From Pseudomonadota bacterium (lineage in GTDB: Bacteria; Myxococcota_A; Polyangia; Polyangiales; Polyangiaceae): 64,000 nt of DNA. A program made the translations under genes and the position numbers. The notes beneath the pieces were generated by a model, which had not been told where the DNA came from, did not search any database, and worked only from the letters and a program-made list of their open reading frames with translations. The stretch is taken from positions 124,001 to 188,000 of the forward strand of contig JAEWRL010000144.1 in NCBI GenBank assembly GCA_023398955.1, given 5' to 3'. Below are positions 45,955-54,897 of this stretch, one piece after another (the stretch's first letter is position 1; the number at the start of each line of letters is the position of its first letter).

Positions 45955-46638
45955 ATGGCGAAGCGACCCGAGACCCGGCAACAAGCGCTGAGACTGCTCG
46001 AGCGGATGGGGTCCTCCGTTCCGCGGGGCGGCCTCATATACCCTCACGTCGTAGAAACGACCCACCGTGGTGAGCGGACGTGGGACATTTTCAGCCGGCT
46101 CTTGAAGGATCGCATCGTTTTCCTAGGGAGTGCAGTGGATGACGATGTGGCAAACATCATCGTCGCCCAGTTCCTGTTTCTCGAGAGCGAGGATCCGGAC
46201 AAGGACATCCAGCTGTACGTCAACTCGCCGGGCGGGGCAGTGACCGCCGGGTTGGCCATTTACGATACGATCCAGTACGTGAGGTGTCCGGTGAGCACCA
46301 TTTGCATCGGTCAAGCGGCAAGCATGGGTGCGTTGCTCCTAAGTGCCGGCGCACGGGGGTCGCGCTTCGCTTTGCCGCATTCACGACTGATGATTCATCA
46401 ACCGCTTGGGGGGGCGCGTGGTCAGGCCACTGACATCGAAATCCAAGCGCGAGAGATCAGGCACTGGAAAGACGTCATCATTGACATTCTTGTTCGGTCA
46501 ACCGGCAAGTCGAGGGGCGACATCGAGCGAGACATCGATCGTGACTTCTACATGAGCCCGCCGCAGGCTCGTGAGTACGGCCTGATTGATGAGGTCATTG
46601 ACAGCAAAAAGCTGCGGGACGCTTCCAGGGACGTGTGA
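45955..46638 (+). CDS. clpP: ATP-dependent Clp protease proteolytic subunit
   Basis: A 227-residue serine protease forming the barrel of ClpXP. The catalytic triad is visible: Ser123 in GQAASMGA, His148 in LMIHQPLGG (25 residues later as in E. coli) and Asp197 in DIDRDFYM. AGGAGG precedes the ATG closely. It lies between tig and clpX, its AAA+ partner. The N-terminal propeptide of about 20 residues is longer than in some ClpP proteins. Confidence 0.97.
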   Translation: MAKRPETRQQALRLLERMGSSVPRGGLIYPHVVETTHRGERTWDIFSRLLKDRIVFLGSAVDDDVANIIVAQFLFLESEDPDKDIQLYVNSPGGAVTAGLAIYDTIQYVRCPVSTICIGQAASMGALLLSAGARGSRFALPHSRLMIHQPLGGARGQATDIEIQAREIRHWKDVIIDILVRSTGKSRGDIERDIDRDFYMSPPQAREYGLIDEVIDSKKLRDASRDV

Positions 46639-46859
46639 CGGAGGCCACGCCGTTGGGGTGCCGCCCCATGACGATCCCAGGAGGACCGGTCATCGGGTTC
46701 GTACACATCGGGCCGCGGCTTAATCCGCACCCCTCTTGGACCGTTGTCCCCAAGGATGGCGCTTGCAGGTCGTCTGCTTCCTTGCGAGCGTCGGGCGCGG
46801 GTTCTAGTATTCCTTGCGTATTTTATCGCCCGGGGCAGCCGCCCCGGTGAGGATGTAAC

Positions 46860-48113
46860 GTGGAGCGAAGGCGAGACGAATCAAACGGCAATCTGTGCTG
46901 CTCCTTCTGCGGCAAGTCGCAAAAGGAAGTGAAAAAACTCATCGCTGGACCGACCGTCTACATCTGCGATGAGTGCATTGCGCTATGCAACGACATCATT
47001 GCCGAAGAGGTCGAGAAGGAGGAGCCATCCGGGGGCTCCGATCCTGTCCCCAAGCCGGCCGAGATCAAGGCCATCCTCGACCAGTACGTCGTGGGGCAGG
47101 ACCGTGCGAAGAAGGTCCTGAGCGTAGCGGTACACAACCACTACAAGCGCATTGATTCGAAGCTTGCGAGCGATGACGTAGAGCTCGGGAAGAGCAACAT
47201 CTTACTGCTGGGGCCGACGGGCAGCGGAAAGACGCTGCTCGCTCAGACGCTGGCCCGCATCCTGAAGGTTCCATTCGCGATTGCCGATGCCACGACGCTC
47301 ACGGAGGCGGGCTACGTGGGCGAAGACGTGGAGAACATCATCGTCCAGCTCCTCCAGAATGCAGACCACGACGTCGAGCGGGCCCAGCGCGGCATCGTGT
47401 ACATTGACGAGATCGACAAGATTAGCCGCAAGAGTGACAATCCGTCGATAACGCGGGACGTTTCAGGCGAAGGGGTTCAGCAAGCTCTTTTGAAGATCAT
47501 CGAAGGCACCGTCGCCAATGTCCCGCCAAAGGGTGGAAGAAAGCATCCGCAGCAGGATTTCCTGCAGGTCGATACGACGAACATCCTGTTCATCTGTGGA
47601 GGTGCTTTCGTCGGCCTCGAGCAGATCATTCAGCGCCGACTCGGACAGTCGAGCCTAGGTTTCGGGGCTGACATCAAGAGCAAAAAGGAGCGGCCCTTGG
47701 GCGAGCTCCTGAGCCGTGTCCAGCCTGAGGACCTGCTCAAGTTCGGGCTGATCCCTGAGTTTATTGGTCGGTTGCCGGTCGTGGCGACGCTGCACGAGCT
47801 GACGGAGGACGCTCTCATCGACATCCTGACGAAGCCCCGCAATAGCCTCGTGCGACAGTTCCAGAAACTGTTCGAGATGGACGCCGTCAAGCTCAAGTTC
47901 CACAAGGGAGCTCTCTCCCAGATCGCGCGCAAGGCTATCGAGCGTGAGAGCGGTGCGCGAGGCCTGAGAGCCATCCTAGAAGAGGCCATGTTGGATATCA
48001 TGTATGACGTTCCTTCTAAGCAGGGGATCAAGGAGGTCGTCATCAATGATGATGTCATCAGTCGCGGCGAACCGCCGCTCATCGTGTACGAGAAGGAAGC
48101 CGAGCTAGCGTGA
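46860..48113 (+). CDS. clpX: Clp protease ATP-binding subunit ClpX
   Basis: A 417-residue AAA+ unfoldase with an N-terminal zinc finger (CSFC and CDEC), Walker A GPTGSGKT, the pore and sensor region GYVGEDVENI, Walker B DEIDK and a C-terminal sensor-2 RESGARGLR. It feeds substrates to ClpP. The GTG start at 46860 has GAGG a few bases upstream and begins exactly at the family N-terminus. It is 221 bases after clpP. Confidence 0.97.
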   Translation: MERRRDESNGNLCCSFCGKSQKEVKKLIAGPTVYICDECIALCNDIIAEEVEKEEPSGGSDPVPKPAEIKAILDQYVVGQDRAKKVLSVAVHNHYKRIDSKLASDDVELGKSNILLLGPTGSGKTLLAQTLARILKVPFAIADATTLTEAGYVGEDVENIIVQLLQNADHDVERAQRGIVYIDEIDKISRKSDNPSITRDVSGEGVQQALLKIIEGTVANVPPKGGRKHPQQDFLQVDTTNILFICGGAFVGLEQIIQRRLGQSSLGFGADIKSKKERPLGELLSRVQPEDLLKFGLIPEFIGRLPVVATLHELTEDALIDILTKPRNSLVRQFQKLFEMDAVKLKFHKGALSQIARKAIERESGARGLRAILEEAMLDIMYDVPSKQGIKEVVINDDVISRGEPPLIVYEKEAELA

Positions 48114-48198
48114 GCGCAGCGTTCTGCGCATTCTTCTGCCGGCGAGTCGGAGACGCTCGGGTTCTGGCGGCTCGTGCTCGTCGCTAGGACGACATAGT

Positions 48199-50700
48199 AT
48201 GTTCTTCAAGAGCGACAACGACAAATCGAGCGTTACGACGAGGCGCACGATTCCAGCGCTGCCCCTGCGCGACATCATAGTCTTTCCTCACATGGTCTCT
48301 CAGCTGTTTGTCGGGCGCGAGAAGAGCATCGCAGCGCTGGACGAGGCGATGGCGCGGGATAAGGAGGTCCTGCTCGCAGCGCAGCGCAGCGCGAAGACGA
48401 ACGACCCTGGGCCGGAAGATGTGTATGGCATCGGAACGGTCGGGGTCATCGTTCAGCTGCTACGCCTCGCGGATGGCACCGTGAAGGTGCTGGTGGAGGG
48501 GCGTCGCCGGGCGCGGATCCGACGCTACGTCGACAACCGCGACTACTTTCTGGTGGAATCCGAGGATATCGAGGAGGTGAGCGACCCGGCGGACGTCGAG
48601 GTAGAGGCGCTGCTCCGAAGCGTTCAGACTACCTTCGAGGTTTACGTGAAGCTGAACAAGAAGGTTCAGCCCGAAGTGCTGATGACCGTCCAGAGCGTGG
48701 ATGACCCCGCGAAGCTCAGCGACACGATTGCTGCGAATCTCCCGACGATCAAACTGGCGGACCGGCAGAGCTTGCTGGAAACGGCAGAGCCCAAGCAGCG
48801 GCTAGAGCGCTTGTATGAACTAATGCAGGCGGAGATAGAGATCCTTCAGGTGGAGAAGAAGATCCGGTCGCGCGTCAAGAAGCAGATGGAGAAGACGCAG
48901 AAGGAGTACTATCTCAACGAGCAGATGCAGGCTATCCAGAAGGAACTGGGTGGAGGCGAGAGGGATGAGCTCCGATCAGAGCTTCAGGAGTTAGAGGATC
49001 TGCTCAAAGCCAAGCAGCTCAGCGACGAGGCGCGCGCCAAGGTTGGCAAGGAGATCAAGAAGCTCAAGATGATGCACCCCACGAGTGCCGAGGCTACCGT
49101 GGTGCGCAACTATGTGGATTGGATGCTCTGCTTGCCTTGGGCCGAGAAGTCGGAGGAGCGGGTCGACTTGGAAGAGGCAGAGCGAATCCTCGATGAGGAT
49201 CACTACGGTCTCAAGAAGTGCAAGGAGCGCATCGTCGAGTACTTGGCCGTTCAGGCCCTCACGAAGCAGCTGAAGGGTCCAATCCTGTGCTTCGTGGGCC
49301 CCCCCGGGGTTGGCAAGACGAGCATCGCGCGGAGCATCGCGCGGGCGACGGGTCGCAAGTTCGTTCGCCTCTCACTTGGGGGCGTTCGGGATGAGGCGGA
49401 GATTCGTGGCCATCGCAGGACCTACATTGGTGCGCTGCCTGGCAAGATCATCCAGAACCTGAAGAAGGTTGGAACCAACAATCCGGTATTCCTGCTCGAT
49501 GAGGTCGACAAGATGAGCACGGACTTTCGCGGCGACCCGGCATCGGCGTTGCTGGAAGTGCTCGATCCGGAGCAGAACTCGACGTTCAATGACCATTACC
49601 TGGACGTCGACTATGACTTGTCCGACGTCATGTTCATCACGACCGCGAACACCCTGGGAGGCATTCCGTTGCCGCTCCAGGACCGCATGGAGATCATACA
49701 GCTCTCGAGCTACACGGAGTTCGAGAAGCTCAACATCGCGCTCAAATACCTGATACCGCGGCAGCTCGAGGAGGCCGGTTTGAAGGGGATGAGCGTCTCC
49801 ATCTCGGAGAACGCCGTTCGAACCGTCATTCACCACTACACGAAGGAAGCGGGGGTGCGCTCGCTGGAGCGCGAGATAGCTAGCCTGAGCCGCAAGCTTG
49901 CTCTCAAAGTCGTGAAAGATGGCCCAAGTGACACCTTGGAGGTTCGTGCTTCAGACGTGCCCGTCTACCTGGGGGTCCCCAAGCATCGCCTCGGCCACAA
50001 GGATGATGTCGACGAGGTAGGGCTGACCCACGGTCTTAGCGTCAGCGACTACGGCGGGGAAATCCTGGATTGTGAGGTGAGCGTCGTCGCTGGCAAGGGC
50101 AAGCTCGTCATCACCGGCTTGCTCGAGAAGGGCATGGAGGAGAGCGCACAGGCTGCCATGAGCTATATCCGTTCTCGTGCGGTGGCGCTTGGCCTCAAGC
50201 CGGACTTCTACCAGAGCTCGGACGTTCACGTGCACTTCCCCGACTTCGTGAGGAAGGATGGTCCGAGCGCTGGGGTAACCATGGCTACCAGCATTGCCAG
50301 TGCGCTGACCCGAATTCCGGTCCGCACGGAGGTGGCCATGACGGGGGAGATCACGTTACGCGGAAGGGTCATGCCCATCGGAGGTCTCAAGGAGAAGCTC
50401 CTTGCAGCGCACCGCAACGCCGTGACGACGGTCATCATCCCGAAGGACAACCGAAAGGACCTCCGAGAGGTGCCCCGGCGCGTGCTCAAGGCTCTTCGTA
50501 TCGTGCTCGTCGACCATATGGACGACGTGCTGCGTGAGGCCCTCAACGTGGCCGAGCCGGAGACAATGTTTGGTCGGCGTCGCCTCCTGCTCGAGTACAG
50601 GAATGGGGAACTGATCCAGGACGACCAGCTCGCACGGCCGATCCCGACACCCGCCGAAGGTACCGGGGGAGAGCCGCAACGTCCGGGGGTTCCGCAGTAG
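48199..50700 (+). CDS. lon: ATP-dependent protease Lon
   Basis: An 833-residue Lon protease with an N-terminal substrate-binding domain (residues 10-200, starting IPALPLRDIIVFPHM), Walker A GPPGVGKTS (about 367-375), Walker B FLLDEVDKM and the catalytic Ser/Lys dyad (Ser in DGPSAG near 690, Lys in GGLKEK near 731). It degrades misfolded and regulatory proteins in the cytosol. The ATG at 48199 starts just before family homology. It closes the tig-clpP-clpX-lon cluster; tRNA-Val follows after 236 bases. Confidence 0.97.
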   Translation: MFFKSDNDKSSVTTRRTIPALPLRDIIVFPHMVSQLFVGREKSIAALDEAMARDKEVLLAAQRSAKTNDPGPEDVYGIGTVGVIVQLLRLADGTVKVLVEGRRRARIRRYVDNRDYFLVESEDIEEVSDPADVEVEALLRSVQTTFEVYVKLNKKVQPEVLMTVQSVDDPAKLSDTIAANLPTIKLADRQSLLETAEPKQRLERLYELMQAEIEILQVEKKIRSRVKKQMEKTQKEYYLNEQMQAIQKELGGGERDELRSELQELEDLLKAKQLSDEARAKVGKEIKKLKMMHPTSAEATVVRNYVDWMLCLPWAEKSEERVDLEEAERILDEDHYGLKKCKERIVEYLAVQALTKQLKGPILCFVGPPGVGKTSIARSIARATGRKFVRLSLGGVRDEAEIRGHRRTYIGALPGKIIQNLKKVGTNNPVFLLDEVDKMSTDFRGDPASALLEVLDPEQNSTFNDHYLDVDYDLSDVMFITTANTLGGIPLPLQDRMEIIQLSSYTEFEKLNIALKYLIPRQLEEAGLKGMSVSISENAVRTVIHHYTKEAGVRSLEREIASLSRKLALKVVKDGPSDTLEVRASDVPVYLGVPKHRLGHKDDVDEVGLTHGLSVSDYGGEILDCEVSVVAGKGKLVITGLLEKGMEESAQAAMSYIRSRAVALGLKPDFYQSSDVHVHFPDFVRKDGPSAGVTMATSIASALTRIPVRTEVAMTGEITLRGRVMPIGGLKEKLLAAHRNAVTTVIIPKDNRKDLREVPRRVLKALRIVLVDHMDDVLREALNVAEPETMFGRRRLLLEYRNGELIQDDQLARPIPTPAEGTGGEPQRPGVPQ

Positions 50701-50935
50701 GACCCGAAACGGTGAGCCGCTTACTTCGAGGACGGGTCGGGCCTTGGTGTCCGCTGAGCGGCCCGGCGTCTGCCAGTGAGCCTTCGAGGGGCTGGCGCGA
50801 CGAGAAGGTCTTGACGAGGGAGCATCAATGTACGAACTTCGTGGTCCCGGCTCACCGGGGCGTCTCGGCAGCACGGGCGTCCAGTGAGGTATGGAATGTA
50901 GTCATGGTTCCGGAAGCAGCCGGGGCAGCGAGTTC

Positions 50936-51007
50936 GGGCGGGTAGCTCAGCGGTAGAGCGTCGGCCTTACAAGCCGAGGGTCGCAGGTTCGAAACCTGTC
51001 CCGCCCA
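50936..51007 (+). tRNA. tRNA-Val (TAC)
   Basis: A 72-base tRNA. The acceptor stem GGGCGGG pairs with CCCGCCC, with the D-arm GCTCAGCGGTAGAGC, an anticodon loop reading CTTACAA (anticodon UAC, valine) and the T-arm GCAGGTTCGAAACCTGT. The discriminator base is A, and CCA is not encoded. Its 3' part from 50966 is repeated at 61806, so it is the attachment site of the integrative element, whose integrase gene reads across it in antisense. The intact copy is kept on this side. Confidence 0.97.
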
Positions 51008-52308
51008 CTGGAATCCTCTTGTGATTCCGCGCAGTTAGCACCGGTGCTCTCGGCAAGGTGCTCAAGCATTTTCGGTACCGCGATACCCAAATCCTCGGGA
51101 ATCGCGCCCGCCGGCAAGGCCCGGAGCCGCTCTGCATTCGCAAGATAGAGCCGATGCACGGCCGAGCTCCCGTGCCCCACGAGGCCCAGCGCCGTCTGCT
51201 CGTTCATGCCGGACTCGGCCAAGGCCTGGGCGTATGCCCGCCGGAACGAGTGCCAGTCGACTGGCGCCGTGTGCTTGTCCCCTTCGAGCAGCCGGCGCTC
51301 CCTGGCCGTAAGAGCGCGGCCAGGGACCCATTCCAGGCGGACATCGGGGCGTCCGTTGCTCCGCATGACCTCCCGGCGAACAGGGACCTCAAGCCCGAAG
51401 GCTCTGGCCAGGTCCCTCCTGAGAGCCTTGGCGTGCGATACGCGGCCGCGTTGCTCGCCCGCACGACTGCCCTTGGTGACCGGGAACAGGCAGCCCTCCC
51501 GGGGAAAGCCCTGCAGGGCCCACCAGGTCACGAGGACTGGCCGGAGCGGCTCCGGGACGCCTAGGGTGCGGCGCTTGCCGGTCTTGACGCTGCGGACCTC
51601 TGCCCGGGTGAACGCCGGCAAGTCTAGATCGCTCCACTCGAGGGCGTGCGTGTCGGAGGCACGCTGGCCCCCGAGCAGCCGAGCGACGCATGCCATCGTC
51701 TGCCGCTCGGCAGTCGCCCTGGCGTGGCGTGCGTCGGGGTTCTGCCAGGCCAGGTAGGCCAGGAATTCCTCGTCACTCAGGACCGCCCGCTCCTTGGTTG
51801 CTTCCCGCCGGGGGAACAGGGGCGCCAGGTCCTTGGTGCCGATCAGCTTGGCCACATTCCGCGGGATGAGCTCCTCTCGTTCGAGGGAGCCGAGGACAGA
51901 GGAGATGTCGTGGAGCAAGTGCAGGACGGACTGTCGCCCGAGGCCAGCGTCCCGGGCACCTTCGAGGGCGGACCAGACGTCCCCACGAGAGACCTTGTCG
52001 ATCGGCAGGTCCCGCAGGTCTGCCGCGTACTTGGCAAGGCGTCTCTTGCGCTCGTTGACGGTGGCAATCGTGCTCTTGGCCAGGATCCGGGCCGCAGCCA
52101 AGCCGAAGGACTCTTTCGAGGCCGGTTCCGGGGCGTTCAGGCTCTCATCTGCCAAGAGGGCGGCCAAGTACTCCAGGGCCTTCTTTCGGCTGGTCGTGCC
52201 TGTGTTCCTCTGGATCCGTTTGCCTCCGTACGTGAGCCGGACCGCCCATTCCCCGGAGGCCAGCTGCCTCAGCCCTCCCTTCCGGGGGCGGCCGCGGTCG
52301 TCGGTCAT
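50947..52308 (-). CDS. Tyrosine integrase of the tRNA-Val element
   Basis: A 453-residue site-specific recombinase. The N-terminal arm-type DNA-binding part (KGGLRQLASGEWAVRLTYGG) precedes a SAM-like domain and the catalytic domain with Arg in LGGQRASDTHALEWSDL, HxxR in DWHSFRRAYAQ and a GHGSSAVHRLYL segment with the Tyr nucleophile. It should integrate and excise the island at tRNA-Val. Its last 20 codons are the antisense of the tRNA, with the stop at 50947 inside it. Start ATG 52308 overlaps the preceding gene's stop (ATGA). It is the last gene of a seven-gene operon. Confidence 0.94.
   Translation of the reverse strand: MTDDRGRPRKGGLRQLASGEWAVRLTYGGKRIQRNTGTTSRKKALEYLAALLADESLNAPEPASKESFGLAAARILAKSTIATVNERKRRLAKYAADLRDLPIDKVSRGDVWSALEGARDAGLGRQSVLHLLHDISSVLGSLEREELIPRNVAKLIGTKDLAPLFPRREATKERAVLSDEEFLAYLAWQNPDARHARATAERQTMACVARLLGGQRASDTHALEWSDLDLPAFTRAEVRSVKTGKRRTLGVPEPLRPVLVTWWALQGFPREGCLFPVTKGSRAGEQRGRVSHAKALRRDLARAFGLEVPVRREVMRSNGRPDVRLEWVPGRALTARERRLLEGDKHTAPVDWHSFRRAYAQALAESGMNEQTALGLVGHGSSAVHRLYLANAERLRALPAGAIPEDLGIAVPKMLEHLAESTGANCAESQEDSSGRDRFRTCDPRLVRPTLYR
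50966..51008. repeat. attL, left 43-bp att core
   Basis: The repeat covers the anticodon loop, T-arm, acceptor end and one base past tRNA-Val. It is identical, base for base, to 61806-61848 (both begin CTTACAAGCC and end CCCGCCCAC). The base before differs between copies (C here, A on the right), fixing the left limit. This is the expected product of tyrosine integrase recombination into a tRNA 3' end. Confidence 0.93.
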
Positions 52309-52748
52309 GACCCGTAGGGCACCTTGAAATTGATGTCCGTGACCTCGCCGAACGTGTGCCCGCACGCCCTGCAGGCCACGCCGGGTTCATCGCCGCTCAT
52401 GACGTCATGACCTCCGCCAAGGGCTGAATCGTGGCCGTAGGGGATCCATCGGGTGTCAGGTGACTGGCACTTGGGGCAGGCGGGCGGCTCAGGCATGGGC
52501 TCTAGGGTAGCATCATCCGGCCACGGCGCGCAGTCAGGGCATCGCACCAGGCCCCTGGTGAGGCCGTCAATGCGCGAACCTGCGACAGAGAACCACCCGT
52601 CAGGGAGCGAGACCCACGAGCCCCCGAAGGGGCCAAAACGCACGTCGAGCACGACCGCGATGGCCCGCCGGTGGCACACGGGGCATCGGATGGCGAGGTC
52701 ACGCTGGCTTCGCTCGCTGGGCAGGCGAGGGCGTTTGCCGGCGCTCAT
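52305..52748 (-). CDS. Zinc-ribbon-like protein, unknown function
   Basis: A 147-residue protein with four Cys pairs: CPVC near residue 22, CPDC near 70, CPKC near 90 and CRAC near 126. They could form two or more zinc ribbons of the kind that hold DNA-binding or phage proteins together. The gene overlaps both neighbours by ATGA, so it is translationally coupled to the integrase. No defined family is recognised. Confidence 0.72.
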   Translation of the reverse strand: MSAGKRPRLPSERSQRDLAIRCPVCHRRAIAVVLDVRFGPFGGSWVSLPDGWFSVAGSRIDGLTRGLVRCPDCAPWPDDATLEPMPEPPACPKCQSPDTRWIPYGHDSALGGGHDVMSGDEPGVACRACGHTFGEVTDINFKVPYGS

Positions 52749-53095
52749 GGCAGATCTCCGTGCCTGCGCTCCACCACGCGATAGACGGGCCCCGAGGAGC
52801 CACGCTCCGCCCACCATTCAGAGATGCGCGCGGCCGCGTCCCTGGCGAATGCCTCGCATGAGTACCGCCGCTCGGGCTGCGGTGCTCCGGGCGCGCGCCA
52901 AACGGCACGGGAGCATTCGCGCAGGACCCACCAGCGAACGCGCATGCCACCAGGCAGGGACTCGACGTAGGCTAGCTCGTCGTCGCTCAAGGCCCAAGCA
53001 ACGCGCCGATGCTGCCGAACGCCGTTGGCGTCCGTGAACGACACCCTCCCGTCCCGGTGTAGCCGCACGCCTGGTGCGCTGGCGCGGCGGGTCAT
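52745..53095 (-). CDS. Small basic protein, unknown function
   Basis: A 116-residue, Arg-rich protein with a beta-strand start (GVRLHRDGRVSFTDANGVRQ) and several Trp residues (WWVLRECSRAVW). Its ATG overlaps the previous stop by ATGA. I recognise no domain. The Arg/Trp content would fit a nucleic-acid-binding protein, but this is only a guess. Confidence 0.68.
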   Translation of the reverse strand: MTRRASAPGVRLHRDGRVSFTDANGVRQHRRVAWALSDDELAYVESLPGGMRVRWWVLRECSRAVWRAPGAPQPERRYSCEAFARDAAARISEWWAERGSSGPVYRVVERRHGDLP

Positions 53096-53481
53096 GGCTC
53101 CTCCCGAACGAGCGCAGCGCAGCGCCCGATCGCGAACGGATCGCGCGTCAAGTAGGCGCGTTGCGCGAGGCGCATGCCATCCACGTCCCGTCGAGCGAAG
53201 GCCTCGCGCTCCAAGTCGTACAGCGCCGAATACAGCCCATCGACGTCTTCAGGCTTGCTGCCAATGGGATACGTTGCGCGAGGCTCGTGCCCGATCGTGT
53301 TGCCCGGGAGGTCACCAGCATAGACGCTCACGATTGCGCGCCCCACGGGGAAGCCGCGACACACGGACCGCCCGAGCGCGATGACTGCGGCCAGCGCTGG
53401 CGATGCGGCATCGATGCTGTAGACCCAATGCGTGCCGTTAGACGCTTGCTCGTGAATGGTTGCGGTGAAACGCTCAACCAT
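53092..53481 (-). CDS. Small protein, unknown function
   Basis: A 129-residue protein (start MVERFTATIHEQASNGTHWV) with a likely alpha/beta fold (IDAASPALAAVIALG, GRAIVSVYAGDLPG). It has an 8-base overlap with the upstream gene and ATGA with the downstream one, so it is firmly part of the operon. The longer frame to 53649 is inside the neighbour. No family recognised. Confidence 0.68.
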   Translation of the reverse strand: MVERFTATIHEQASNGTHWVYSIDAASPALAAVIALGRSVCRGFPVGRAIVSVYAGDLPGNTIGHEPRATYPIGSKPEDVDGLYSALYDLEREAFARRDVDGMRLAQRAYLTRDPFAIGRCAALVREEP

Positions 53482-53710
53482 GGTCCGCCTCGCTTTCGTC
53501 GCCCCGCAGCGCGCTGTAGAGGTCGCTCGGATCTCCCGATTCGCACTGCACGGTGCCTTGATAGGCGAACCCGCCGCCCCCGCGCTTCTCGTACGCGCGC
53601 CAGATCTCGGTATCCCATACGTCCCGGGTGAAGCGATAGCCGCGACCATCCACAGTGAACTCGCGCACGCCTCTGAAGGGGCTGCGGTCCTCGAAATCTG
53701 GCGCGGTCAT
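53474..53710 (-). CDS. Small protein, unknown function
   Basis: A 78-residue protein (MTAPDFEDRSPFRGVREFTV) with many aromatic and charged residues, mostly beta-like in character, and an acidic end (GDESEADHG). It overlaps the upstream gene by ATGA and the downstream gene by 8 bases. No family recognised. Confidence 0.65.
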   Translation of the reverse strand: MTAPDFEDRSPFRGVREFTVDGRGYRFTRDVWDTEIWRAYEKRGGGGFAYQGTVQCESGDPSDLYSALRGDESEADHG

Positions 53711-53991
53711 GGCGCCTCGCTTTCGTCAGCCTCGGCGCTGGCGAGGGCGTCCACCGACGCGGCCAGGTCCTGTGCGCGCGCATCGATTGCGTCGAGCGAC
53801 GCGCCAAAAAGCTCCACGCTTGCGATGATGGCCGCCACGGTGTTCGAGCCGAGCGCCTCTTGCAGCTCTGCCAGCGCGCACTCGATGTCCGAGAGCTGCT
53901 CGCGCGCGGCTTCGATTGCAGTGGCGAGCGAGACGGCCTCTTCGAGGGCGCTGGCGAGGGTCACTTCCACGGTTGCTTCGGGCTCAGACAT
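53707..53991 (-). CDS. Small acidic coiled-coil protein
   Basis: A 94-residue protein made almost wholly of Ala, Glu, Leu and Asp helices (EEAVSLATAIEAAREQLSDI and on), so an extended coiled coil is likely. It has no Cys and no basic patch. The overlapping starts and stops on both sides tie it to the operon. By composition it may be a structural adaptor or DNA-mimic-like protein, but nothing in the sequence proves a role. Confidence 0.66.
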   Translation of the reverse strand: MSEPEATVEVTLASALEEAVSLATAIEAAREQLSDIECALAELQEALGSNTVAAIIASVELFGASLDAIDARAQDLAASVDALASAEADESEAP

Positions 53992-54265
53992 TGGAGGCCT
54001 CCAATCGGCGGGTGTTAGCGTGTCGATGGGCGAGCTCCGCGAAAACGTCCAGCTGAACGCTCCGGGCGAACGTGCCCAAGTGCATTCCTCGAGTCACGAA
54101 GCCCCACGCATCCTCAATCGAGATGTGCGGGTCAGCCAGGAGCAGGTCAGCAATGCGCTTGATGGTCGTCTGGCGGTCGACCTTGCGAGCGCCGGCAAGG
54201 CGTTGATTTGGCTCGAATTTCGGGGCGCACTGGCGCAGCAACGCCCCGTCGATTACGTTGGGCAT
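53984..54265 (-). CDS. Small protein, first of the integrase operon
   Basis: A 93-residue protein (MPNVIDGALLRQCAPKFEPN). The middle (RQTTIKRIADLLLADPHISI) looks like an alpha-helical DNA-binding or regulatory unit, although no clear HTH can be called. GGAGAG lies 5-6 bases before ATG 54265. It begins the seven-gene operon to the integrase. Its position first behind a site-rich promoter suggests a regulator, which is inference. Confidence 0.65.
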   Translation of the reverse strand: MPNVIDGALLRQCAPKFEPNQRLAGARKVDRQTTIKRIADLLLADPHISIEDAWGFVTRGMHLGTFARSVQLDVFAELAHRHANTRRLEASNV

Positions 54266-54332
54266 ACTCTCTCCGAGTTAGCGGTTGAGGGTCACGTCGG
54301 GCGGTGGCTGCAACCACGCGCCCGGCACCTTA

Positions 54333-54416
54333 GTTATACGGCACGGAGGGGCCGCGTACGAGCGGGAATCGTGAAACGGCCGTACGGCGTACGGCTCCGA
54401 AAAGCGTAACCGTACG
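54333..54416 (-). promoter_or_regulatory. Promoter with four CGTACG sites
   Basis: On the minus strand TATAAC (54333-54338) is a likely -10. Exactly 16 bases upstream, where a -35 box would be, lies CGTACG (54355-54360). Further CGTACG copies are at 54381-54386, 54388-54393 (the first inside a 10-bp palindrome GCCGTACGGC) and 54411-54416. A true -35 consensus is absent, so a protein bound at CGTACG may be needed to activate, or may repress, the integrase operon. Confidence 0.5.
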
Positions 54417-54499
54417 AATTCGTTCCATTAGGCCTGATGGAAAATCGACATGCGGCCGCGCGAGGCTTCGGGCATGCAGCAAGTGCTACACTAGGAGCT

Positions 54500-54673
54500 A
54501 TGATGCGCATGACCATCCGCAACCTGCCGACTGACCCTCCCAGGGAGGTCGTCTTCGAAACCCCTGAAGAGGTCTACAAGCACATCGAAGATCACCCCTT
54601 CACACAGATCCGAATCAGCTACCCCGGCGAGCCAGACCGGTGGCAGCTGCTCGGTAAGATATTCGGAGGCTGA
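54500..54673 (+). CDS. Small protein on the opposite strand
   Basis: A 57-residue protein (MMRMTIRNLPTDPPREVVFE) with an alternating strand/helix pattern (TPEEVYKHIEDHPFTQIRIS). It is the only plus-strand gene of the element. AGGAG sits just upstream; the starts at 54500, 54503 and 54509 are all possible, and 54503 has the best spacing. It ends 2 bases before the stop of the convergent gene. It could be a regulator of the divergent operon, but no domain is recognised. Confidence 0.58.
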   Translation: MMRMTIRNLPTDPPREVVFETPEEVYKHIEDHPFTQIRISYPGEPDRWQLLGKIFGG

Positions 54674-54675
54674 CC

Positions 54676-54897
54676 TTACGGCCGCGCCTTGGCGATGACC
54701 GTGCCCTCCAGGTTGCCGACCTTCAAAACAAGGCCATCCGAGCCGTCAGCCCTCGCGATCGACCGGGCCGCGCTCGCACGCCCGGCATCATCCAGGCGCA
54801 AGACGCCCGGGCGTGGCTCGGACGGCTGGGCCTCGCGTAGGACGCCAAGGCTGATGAGCTCCGCTCGGGTCAGGCGTTCGCCGGCATGATCTGCCAT
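54676..54897 (-). CDS. Small protein, unknown function
   Basis: A 73-residue protein (MADHAGERLTRAELISLGVL) with an HTH-like N-terminal helix pair and a beta-like C-terminal part (GLVLKVGNLEGTVIAKARP). It overlaps the upstream gene by 28 bases and is the last gene of the terminase operon. The convergent plus-strand gene ends 2 bases away. No family recognised. Confidence 0.6.
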   Translation of the reverse strand: MADHAGERLTRAELISLGVLREAQPSEPRPGVLRLDDAGRASAARSIARADGSDGLVLKVGNLEGTVIAKARP

